From positions 1-38,251 of the forward strand of contig CAJXQX010000034.1 of assembly GCA_913058185.1 (NCBI GenBank): a stretch of DNA of 38,251 nucleotides. The letters are read 5' to 3'. The DNA is from an uncultured Verrucomicrobiota bacterium. GTDB lineage: Bacteria > Verrucomicrobiota > Verrucomicrobiia > Opitutales > Opitutaceae. Positions 15,384-21,571 of the stretch are shown piece after piece. The notes beneath the pieces were generated by a model that saw only the letters and a list, made by a program, of their open reading frames with translations, was not told the origin of the DNA and did not search any database. The translations under genes and the position numbers were made by a program. Position 1 is the stretch's first letter. The number at the start of each line of letters is the position of its first letter.

Positions 15384-15836
15384 ATGAGTAAATCCCCCAA
15401 ACCCGAACCCGCCTCCGATGCTGTTGCCCTCAGCTCTTTGCGGTTTGGTTGGTGGGCGCTGGGGATCTCGCTGAGCCTCGGCTTGGTGCTGGAGGTGCTA
15501 CACGGATTCAAGATCGGTTGGTATCTCGATGTGGGAAATGAGATCCGCCGACTCATGCTGACGCTGGCGCATACCCACGGGACTTTGCTGGCGCTGGTGA
15601 ATATTGCGGCGGGCGTTTCGGCTAAAGTTTTTGGCGCGGCGATCCTGCCGGCGCGCGCCGCGGGCGCAGTGCGTCTTGCCGCAATCTTGATGCCGATCGG
15701 ATTCTTGCTCGGCGGCATCGTCATCCACGACGGCGACCCCGGACTCCGAGTGCTCCTCGTGCCGGTCGGCGGATTCCTGTTGGTCTATGGCGTTGCCGCC
15801 ATCGCGATCGCGGTGAACCGCAGTCGTCGGGCGTAA
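15384..15836 (+). CDS. Hypothetical four-helix membrane protein
   Basis: A 150-residue protein with four hydrophobic segments (about 24-42, 62-82, 95-112 and 122-142) and short loops. An RLMLTLAHTHGTLLALVN segment carries two His residues in or near a helix. I do not recognise a named family. The final codons and the TAA stop lie inside the left arm of a palindromic repeat that begins at 15826 (S-R-R-A-stop), so the C-terminus appears to have been set by that element. It starts 48 bases after the SDR gene and may be read from the same transcript. Confidence 0.65.
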   Translation: MSKSPKPEPASDAVALSSLRFGWWALGISLSLGLVLEVLHGFKIGWYLDVGNEIRRLMLTLAHTHGTLLALVNIAAGVSAKVFGAAILPARAAGAVRLAAILMPIGFLLGGIVIHDGDPGLRVLLVPVGGFLLVYGVAAIAIAVNRSRRA

Positions 15837-15892
15837 AGCCCGACCCACTCATTCCATTGCGCCCTGCATGTGGGTCGGGCTTTACGCCCGAC
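15826..15892. repeat. REP-like double-hairpin element between convergent genes
   Basis: Two perfect 23-base inverted arms (15826-15848 and 15870-15892) enclose a 21-base centre. Each arm is itself a hairpin with the core GTCGGGCGTAAAGCCCGAC. The same core, with one base change, recurs at 20551-20569. The element separates the membrane protein gene and gcvP, whose 3-prime ends face each other, and could terminate transcription from both sides. It supplies the stop codon of the membrane protein gene. Confidence 0.88.
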
Positions 15893-15906
15893 AGTTCCCC
15901 GTAGTT

Positions 15907-18888
15907 CTAAGCCTCGTCGACGAACGCTTCCATTCCGACGCAGGAGCAGACCAGATTTCGGTCGCCGTAGACATTGTCCACGCGACCGACTGCCGGCCAG
16001 AACTTGGTCTGTCGCGTCCAGGCACTGGGGAAGGCCGCCAACTCTCGGGAGTAGGGATGGCTCCAATCACTCGCGGCCAAAGCTTGCGCCGTATGCGGGG
16101 CGTTGACCAAAGGATTGTTACCCGCGTCGGATTCGCCGTGAACCACCGCCTGCATTTCGCCGTGGATGGCGATGAGGGCGTCACAGAAGCGATCGAGCTC
16201 GGCGAGGGATTCACTCTCCGTGGGTTCGATCATAAACGTGCCCGCGACCGGCCAGCTCATGGTTGGGGCGTGAAAGCCATAATCGATCAACCGCTTGGCG
16301 GCGTCCTCGACTTCGATGCCGTGAGTCTTCCAGGCCCGGAGATCGATGATGCACTCATGCGCTACCAGATCTTGGTTGCCGCGATAGAGCACGGGGAAGA
16401 ACGGCTCGAGGCGTTTGGCGATGTAGTTGGCGTTGAGGATGGCGATCCGGGTGGCCTCGGTGAGTCCACTCGCGCCCATCATGCGGATATACATCCAGGA
16501 AATAACTAGGATACTAGCCGAACCGTAAGGTGCCGCGGATACCGCGCCGACCCCACCGGCTTCACTTGTTACTCGATGCTTGTTACTCGATCCGTCTTCA
16601 GCCGGATGTCCCGGGAGGAAAGGCGCCAAGTGCTTGGCGACCGCGACCGGACCTACGCCCGGTCCGCCTCCGCCATGTGGAATACAAAAGGTTTTGTGGA
16701 GATTGAGGTGGCAGACATCGGCGCCGATGTGGCCGGGGGAGGTGAGCCCGACCTGCGCGTTCATGTTGGCGCCATCCATGTAAACCTGTCCGCCGGCATC
16801 GTGGATGAGTTGGCAGATTTCGCGTATGGTAGATTCAAATACACCGTGGGTGGACGGGTAGGTGATCATCAGCGCGCCAAGATTGTCGGCATGGGCTGCA
16901 ATGCGGGCCCGCAAGTCATCGAGATCGATGTTGCCCTGATCGTCGCAACCAATCGGCACGACCTTCAGGCCGCCCATAACCGCACTCGCCGGGTTGGTGC
17001 CGTGGGCGCTGGTGGGAATAAGACAGACGTTGCGGTGAGACTCACCCCGAGCGGCGTGATAGGCGCGGATGGCGAGCAGCCCAGCGTATTCGCCTTGGGA
17101 TCCGGCGTTGGGTTGGAGGGACACCGCATCGAAGCCGGTGATTTCAGCGAGCCAGGTTTCGAGGTCCTCGACGATGCGTTGGTAGCCCGTAGTCTGATTA
17201 CGCGGCGCGAAGGGATGCAGTTGACCGATCTCAGGCCATGAGACGGGGAACATCTCGCTGGCGGAGTTGAGCTTCATGGTGCACGAACCGAGCGAGATCA
17301 TCGAGTGACACAACGAAAGATCCTTGGCCTCGAGCTGTTTGATATAGCGCAGCAACTCGTGCTCGGTGTGGTGCTGATTGAAGACGGGATGGGAGAGGAA
17401 GTCAGACTCGCGCGCAAACGCGGCAGGGAAGGCGGCGAGACCGGGGTCACCGACCCCGGCTACAACATCGGAGCCAGAATTCTCTGTAGCCGGGGTCGCT
17501 GACCCCGGTGTTTCATCCAGCACGGACAAATCCAACTTTGCCTCCGCGCTGAAACACCCGAGCAACTGAACGAGATCGTCGGTGGTGGTGGTCTCGTCGA
17601 GTGAGATGCCGAGACACGAATCGTTGACGCGGCGCAGATTGAATCGATGCGCCTGAGAGGCGGAGTGGGCGTGCTCGATATCGATGCCACTGACCGTAAG
17701 CGTGTCGAAGGTCGGGGCGGTGTTCACTGTCGCGCCAACTTCGCGCAGGGCAGCGGCCAGCAAATCGGTGAGCAACTTCGTCCGGCGGGCGATTTTACGG
17801 AGCCCATCCGGGCCATGATAGACCGCATACATCGAGGCCATGACTGCGAGTAGGACCTGAGCGGTGCAGATGTTGGACGTCGCCTTGTCGCGGCGAATGT
17901 GTTGCTCGCGGGTGCCGAGGGCCAGACGCATGGCGGGGTTGCCGTGGCGATCCTTGGAGACGCCGACGAGACGCCCCGGCATCTGCCGTTTGTAGGCGTC
18001 TTTGGTGGCCAAAAATCCGGCATGTGGTCCACCGAAACCGAGCGGCACGCCGAAGCGTTGAGCCGAACCGACCGCGATATCTGCGCCGAATGCTCCGGGA
18101 GGTTTGAGTAAGGTCAGCGCGAGTAGATCCGTCGCGACGATAGTATAGGCTTTCACCTCGTGGGCCGCGGCAAAGAAGGCGCCGAAGTCATGGATGTCGC
18201 CGGAAGTGTTGGGGTATTGCACGAGCACGCCAACGGTCTCGGCGTCAGGCGCGAAGCTCGCGTGGTCACCGACGACGACCTCGAGTCCGAGAGGTTCGGC
18301 GCGGGTGCGCACGATATCGATCGTTTGCGGGTGACATTTTTCGGAGACGAAGAAGGTGCTGCCTTTGCCCCGGCGCAGGCGGTGAGCCATCATCACGGCC
18401 TCAGCTGCCGCGGTGCCCTCATCGAGCATAGAAGCCCCGGCGATTTCCAATCCGGTGAGGTCGGTGACGAGGGTCTGGAAGTTGAGCAGAGCCTCCAGTC
18501 GGCCTTGGGAAATCTCGGCCTGGTAGGGCGTGTAAGCGGTATACCAGCCCGGGTTCTCGAGAATGGTGCGCTGAATCACGGCAGGCGTGTGGGTGCCGTA
18601 GTAGCCCTGTCCGATGAAGTTGGTAAAAACCTGATTGGCGGCAGCAATGCTCGCGAGTTCGGCCAGCGCGGCGGATTCGCCCAAAGGCCCAGGAATGGAC
18701 ATCGCACCCTCGCGGCGAATGTCAGTCGGCACGGCGGCATCGACGAGCGCATCAAGCGAAGGTTGGCCCAGGACCTTGAGCATAGCAGCCTGCTCCGTTG
18801 CGTCCGGCCCATTGTGGCGACGGGCAAACGAATCGGTTGGACGTAAAAGAGAAGAGAGCGACGCGGCGCCGGTCACGGAAGCAGACAT
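15907..18888 (-). CDS. gcvP: Glycine dehydrogenase (decarboxylating), P protein
   Basis: This is the PLP enzyme of the glycine cleavage system: it decarboxylates glycine and passes the aminomethyl group to the lipoyl arm of GcvH. It is a single 993-residue polypeptide of the fused alpha-beta form. The N-terminal half starts [16 protein letters not shown]; the C-terminal half carries the PLP lysine Lys732 (HLNLHKTF), followed by a Gly-rich loop. Most family members are ~950-960 residues. The excess is partly two odd segments: residues ~460-483, encoded by a palindromic repeat between the halves, and residues ~766-775, encoded by a 14-bp tandem repeat. gcvT and gcvH are not nearby. A terminator stem abuts the start codon. 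Confidence 0.97.
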   Translation of the reverse strand: MSASVTGAASLSSLLRPTDSFARRHNGPDATEQAAMLKVLGQPSLDALVDAAVPTDIRREGAMSIPGPLGESAALAELASIAAANQVFTNFIGQGYYGTHTPAVIQRTILENPGWYTAYTPYQAEISQGRLEALLNFQTLVTDLTGLEIAGASMLDEGTAAAEAVMMAHRLRRGKGSTFFVSEKCHPQTIDIVRTRAEPLGLEVVVGDHASFAPDAETVGVLVQYPNTSGDIHDFGAFFAAAHEVKAYTIVATDLLALTLLKPPGAFGADIAVGSAQRFGVPLGFGGPHAGFLATKDAYKRQMPGRLVGVSKDRHGNPAMRLALGTREQHIRRDKATSNICTAQVLLAVMASMYAVYHGPDGLRKIARRTKLLTDLLAAALREVGATVNTAPTFDTLTVSGIDIEHAHSASQAHRFNLRRVNDSCLGISLDETTTTDDLVQLLGCFSAEAKLDLSVLDETPGSATPATENSGSDVVAGVGDPGLAAFPAAFARESDFLSHPVFNQHHTEHELLRYIKQLEAKDLSLCHSMISLGSCTMKLNSASEMFPVSWPEIGQLHPFAPRNQTTGYQRIVEDLETWLAEITGFDAVSLQPNAGSQGEYAGLLAIRAYHAARGESHRNVCLIPTSAHGTNPASAVMGGLKVVPIGCDDQGNIDLDDLRARIAAHADNLGALMITYPSTHGVFESTIREICQLIHDAGGQVYMDGANMNAQVGLTSPGHIGADVCHLNLHKTFCIPHGGGGPGVGPVAVAKHLAPFLPGHPAEDGSSNKHRVTSEAGGVGAVSAAPYGSASILVISWMYIRMMGASGLTEATRIAILNANYIAKRLEPFFPVLYRGNQDLVAHECIIDLRAWKTHGIEVEDAAKRLIDYGFHAPTMSWPVAGTFMIEPTESESLAELDRFCDALIAIHGEMQAVVHGESDAGNNPLVNAPHTAQALAASDWSHPYSRELAAFPSAWTRQTKFWPAVGRVDNVYGDRNLVCSCVGMEAFVDEA
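16565..16591. repeat. 14-bp tandem duplication inside gcvP
   Basis: CTTGTTACTCGAT occurs at 16565-16577 and 16579-16591, separated by one G, giving a period of 14. Because 14 is not a multiple of three, the two copies are read in different frames (S-S-N-K and R-V-T-S) within residues ~766-775. The surrounding frame stays open. Confidence 0.9.
17440..17509. repeat. REP-like palindromic element inserted in frame in gcvP
   Basis: Arms 17440-17464 and 17485-17509 are inverted copies matching at 24 of 25 bases, each containing a smaller GGGGTC/GACCCC hairpin, with a 20-base centre. The whole 70-base element is translated as residues ~460-483 of GcvP, a Gly/Ala/Pro/Thr-rich segment ([13 protein letters not shown] then [10 protein letters not shown]). 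It falls in the linker between the two homologous halves of the enzyme, where an extra loop is tolerable. Confidence 0.9.
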
Positions 18889-18889
18889 G

Positions 18890-18917
18890 AAAAAGACGGT
18901 AGGCTGAGCCCACCGTC
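18890..18917 (-). terminator. Terminator of the PEP-CTERM gene, abutting the gcvP start
   Basis: On the minus strand a 10-bp stem GACGGTGGGC / GCCTACCGTC (one G-U pair) with a 3-base loop is followed by TTTTT. The T-run ends one base before the gcvP ATG (18888). It should stop transcripts from the PEP-CTERM gene at 18970-19785. If gcvP is transcribed from further upstream, the stem would lie in its leader and hide the start region. Confidence 0.78.
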
Positions 18918-18969
18918 CGGCAAATTGAATTACACCGCAGTGCGAGGTATTAGCTCCACCCGTTCCAGC

Positions 18970-19785
18970 TTAAGCGGACGTAGCTGAAAACTGCTCACGC
19001 CGGCGACGGCGGGAAGCCGCAAACCCAAGCATCGCGAGTCCTGCCATAGCGGCAAAGGACGAGGGTTCAGGGACCGCTGTGGCCGAGAAGCTGAGGGCAA
19101 AGTTATCGATTGCGATTATGTCTAAATTGCTCGTCCCCGCTGTCTTAGTCCCGCGCAGGCGGAAATATACAGACTCACTTTGATCGTTCATCGCGGAAAG
19201 AGTTACTGGGTTAGCCGTTATCGTCGTCTGGTTTGAGTATTCTCCCGCTGATGCATCAGGAGTGGTGATGGTTGAACCGATTTGTGTGAAAGCTCCCGAA
19301 CTGCCGACTCTGTATTCTAAGTCATATGTTTGCGACCCGCCGGTGAGGCTGATGGTGAATAGATCTACGCTGAGAGAGAAGTTTTCGAATCCTGAGGTGT
19401 TGCTGATCGAGACCATCGCAGCGCCATCCCGAGTATCTGCGGCACTGCCGGAGATTGAGCGCCATCCTAAGGCTCTATCAGTGTTCGCTGCTTGAGTCGC
19501 CCCAGTGGTCGTATAGGTGATGTTGTCGCTGGAAACGTTACGAAAATCAGAACCTGCGCTGGAACCGCCAGTTGCCCAGGATGTGGTTGCCGAAACGATC
19601 GTGGTGCCTGTTCCGAAAGTGGTGGATGTGGCGTTTGTGTAGACAGTCCAGCCCGAGGGCAGGCCGCTGCCCAATGAATCGAAGTCTTGCGAGTAGGCAG
19701 TTCCGGAGAGCGTGACCTGTGCCGACGAGTTCACGGTAGCGAAGCCAATAGAGAGAGCTATGAGTATAATTCGGGGTGATTTCAT
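18970..19785 (-). CDS. PEP-CTERM sorting domain protein
   Basis: A 271-residue exported protein. A signal peptide covers about 1-22 (FATVNSSAQ). The middle is Thr/Ser/Gly-rich and beta-rich, like many surface proteins. The C-terminus carries the PEP-CTERM signal: VPEPSSFAAM, a short hydrophobic helix (AGLAMLGFAA) and the basic tail SRRRRREQ. In this system an exosortase (EpsH/XrtA type) recognises and processes the signal; no exosortase is present in this window. The specific role of the protein is unknown. Confidence 0.9.
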   Translation of the reverse strand: MKSPRIILIALSIGFATVNSSAQVTLSGTAYSQDFDSLGSGLPSGWTVYTNATSTTFGTGTTIVSATTSWATGGSSAGSDFRNVSSDNITYTTTGATQAANTDRALGWRSISGSAADTRDGAAMVSISNTSGFENFSLSVDLFTISLTGGSQTYDLEYRVGSSGAFTQIGSTITTPDASAGEYSNQTTITANPVTLSAMNDQSESVYFRLRGTKTAGTSNLDIIAIDNFALSFSATAVPEPSSFAAMAGLAMLGFAASRRRRREQFSATSA

Positions 19786-19881
19786 ACTTAGTGCGAATAA
19801 TGTGCACTAAGCATGCCGTGCCGCAAGCGTTTTGCTTGTTTCGCTTGTGTCTCTTGGCGGCGGTTTGCAGAGGTTAGATTC

Positions 19882-20544
19882 ATGAAACGTTCAGAAAAGG
19901 CCAGTTATGTAGGGGATAAGTTGGCCGAGCTTTATCCCGAAACGCCCATCCCGTTGGATCATTCCGACCCGTATACGCTACTCGTTGCGGTGCTGTTGTC
20001 CGCCCAGTGCACCGATAAGCGGGTAAACCTGGTCACGCCGGCCCTGTTTGCGTTGGCCTCGAGTCCACAGGGCATGGCCAAAAAGTCTGTCGATCAGATC
20101 AATGCGATCGTGCGCCCATGTGGGTTGGCGCCACGCAAGGCGGCTGCAATTCAAGGTCTCTCTCAGATCCTCATCGATAAACACGGAGGTGAGGTGCCAA
20201 AAACATTTGAGGACCTGGAAGCGTTGCCCGGGGTGGGTCACAAAACCGCCTCAGTGGTCATGGCCCAGGCCTTCGGGTTTGCGGCCTTTCCAGTGGATAC
20301 GCACATCCTCCGCTTATCCCAGCGCTGGAAACTGAGCCCCAAAGGCGGGACGGTGCAGCGGGTCGAGAAAGACCTGAAACGTCTCTTCTCGGAGGACTCC
20401 TGGAACAAACTGCACCTACGCATCATCTTCTACGGCCGCGAACACTGCTCTGCCCGAGGTTGTGACGGCCATACCTGTGAAATCTGTGGGCATCTAAACG
20501 GACCACCCAAAGCAAAACGTAAGCGGGTAGCGAAGCGCGTGTAG
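19882..20544 (+). CDS. nth: Endonuclease III (DNA glycosylase/AP lyase)
   Basis: Base-excision repair enzyme that removes oxidised pyrimidines and cleaves the resulting abasic site. From the ATG at 19882 (AGAGG lies 8 bases upstream) it is 220 residues. The helix-hairpin-helix LPGVGHKTA carries catalytic Lys121, and Asp139 is in FPVDTH. The C-terminal cysteines that should hold a 4Fe-4S cluster are C189, C194, C199 and C202, spaced C-x4-C-x4-C-x2-C. The textbook spacing is C-x6-C-x2-C-x5-C, so the cluster is either arranged differently or lost. A basic tail (KAKRKRVAKRV) follows. Upstream ATGs (19813) add an unlikely leader. Confidence 0.92.
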   Translation: MKRSEKASYVGDKLAELYPETPIPLDHSDPYTLLVAVLLSAQCTDKRVNLVTPALFALASSPQGMAKKSVDQINAIVRPCGLAPRKAAAIQGLSQILIDKHGGEVPKTFEDLEALPGVGHKTASVVMAQAFGFAAFPVDTHILRLSQRWKLSPKGGTVQRVEKDLKRLFSEDSWNKLHLRIIFYGREHCSARGCDGHTCEICGHLNGPPKAKRKRVAKRV

Positions 20545-20550
20545 GTTGCT

Positions 20551-20569
20551 GTCGGGCATAAAGCCCGAC
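20551..20569. repeat. REP-like hairpin, second copy of the GTCGGGC core
   Basis: GTCGGGC (20551-20557) and GCCCGAC (20563-20569) flank ATAAA, seven bases after the nth stop. The core matches the arms of the element at 15826-15892 except for one loop base. It may act as the nth 3-prime end. Confidence 0.75.
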
Positions 20570-20595
20570 AATATCGTCCCGGAAAACCGTCCGCC

Positions 20596-20648
20596 GGGGT
20601 CGGGTCGTAAAAAAGTTTATGCCAATAGACTTTTTACGACCGGACCCC
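20596..20648. repeat. Long palindromic element with GGTCGTAAAAA arms
   Basis: Left arm 20596-20616 (GGGGTC, GGTCGTAAAAAA, GT) pairs with right arm 20629-20648, with one mismatch and one bulged A, around a 12-base loop. The GGGGTC...GACCCC ends are like the ends of elements mobilised by REP-associated (Y1) transposases. No transposase is present here. Only the palindrome is directly seen. Confidence 0.7.
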
Positions 20649-20782
20649 TTCCACACAGCTCACATATTCCCGGACGACCATAGCCGAGCCCAATCCCATC
20701 CCGACAACCCGACCACGAAATCCGTCTTGATTTGCCGAACCCGGTCATTCACGTTGCCCGCTCCTCGCAAGAGGTTGGCGAC

Positions 20783-20860
20783 GGACGCATAGTCTCAGTT
20801 GGTTAGAGCGCTTCCTTCACACGGAAGAGGTCACAGGTTCGAGTCCTGTTGCGTCCACCA
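20783..20860 (+). tRNA. tRNA-Val (anticodon CAC)
   Basis: The acceptor stem GGACGCA pairs fully with TGCGTCC and is followed by A and an encoded CCA. The anticodon arm is CTTCC-TTCACAC-GGAAG, giving anticodon CAC. The T arm is ACAGG-TTCGAGT-CCTGT. The D arm (GTCTCAGTTGGTTAGAGC) is one base longer than usual, and only CTC/GAG pairs cleanly. The gene decodes GUG valine codons. Confidence 0.95.
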
Positions 20861-21169
20861 CCGATTCGATTCGGGTCGGTGCCCGCGATCCTGTCCGCCG
20901 AAGCGAATTCGCGAAGGAGGAAGGCCAACGGGCGAAGGAGGGCCATGGCTCTGGAGCCGGAACTTCGGCTGGCAGGCCACCGACTTGAATCGAAATGGCT
21001 CCTCCTTCTCGTTCGTCAAATCGGAATAGCGTGGTAGTAAGCCCGTTTTGAGGCTGAACCCGACAATGGTCGGGGCGGTCTGAGTTACTTTCCTGCATGA
21101 GATTGGTGCTCATTTCGCTGTTCGGTTATCTATTGGAGGCTGAGGCAGTTTGTGCATTCTTGAAGCACG
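20861..21169. other. Non-coding stretch downstream of tRNA-Val
   Basis: About 310 bases without a supported gene. It contains an imperfect dyad at 20894-20921 centred on GCGAATTCGC, with CCGCC-GAAG and GAAGGAGG flanks, which resembles dispersed repeats in related genomes. Short ORFs here, including an antisense one ending in a Gly-Leu-Glu-Pro-Val-like phrase across the tRNA, are spurious. No attachment site or integrase is visible. Confidence 0.5.
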
Positions 21170-21466
21170 ATGAAAACGGTTCAATTTCGCACCCGGGTTG
21201 AGCCGTCTCTCAAGAAAAAGAGTGATTCAATTCCCAGAGCTCTTGGCCTGGATATGGAAACATTTGTTTCCATGGCGCTGACCCAGCTCGTCAATCGGCG
21301 TGGTTTGCCATTCGCCGTGACAGAATCTGATGAAGACTACTTTTCCTATGAGTATGGGCTGAACCGAAACGAATCGGTCGGGGCCGGAAATCGGATGCGT
21401 GCTGCGAGCAAACGCGATAAAACGCTTGGTCGGATTAAGACGATCAGTGGACCGGAGGATCTCTGA
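21170..21466 (+). CDS. RelB/DinJ-family antitoxin without visible toxin
   Basis: A 98-residue protein whose N-terminus (KTVQFRTRVEPSLKKKSDSI, then LGLDMETFVSMALTQLV) is a DinJ/RelB-type ribbon-helix-helix domain. The RRGLPFAV phrase that closes this region in the family follows, and a charged C-terminal tail would contact a RelE/YafQ toxin. The 105 bases to the next gene hold no toxin ORF, and none lies upstream. It is therefore a solitary antitoxin: either a leftover, a trans-acting antitoxin, or a repurposed repressor. Confidence 0.78.
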   Translation: MKTVQFRTRVEPSLKKKSDSIPRALGLDMETFVSMALTQLVNRRGLPFAVTESDEDYFSYEYGLNRNESVGAGNRMRAASKRDKTLGRIKTISGPEDL

Positions 21467-21571
21467 TCACGAAGCGCACTACCCCTACCTCAGTCATCCA
21501 TCTTTGTTGGACCGGAACCGCTGCACGATGCTCCGGTCTCATAAACCCAGCCGCTACTCCCGGCCTTAATT

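Noticed and set aside
15868-18846. Long antisense ORFs opposite gcvP (up to 228 codons)
   Set aside because: They are shadows of a high-GC coding strand; GcvP is unmistakable and they show no recognisable domain.
18889-18969. Glycine riboswitch upstream of gcvP
   Set aside because: The leader is only 81 bases, is occupied by a terminator, and lacks the paired aptamer layout.
19883-20340. Overlapping ORFs opposite nth
   Set aside because: Inside a gene with intact HhH and catalytic residues; no features of their own.
20817-21113. 98-codon antisense ORF across tRNA-Val ending in a Gly-Leu-Glu-Pro-Val-like phrase
   Set aside because: This phrase is a well-known false translation of the reverse complement of tRNA genes.
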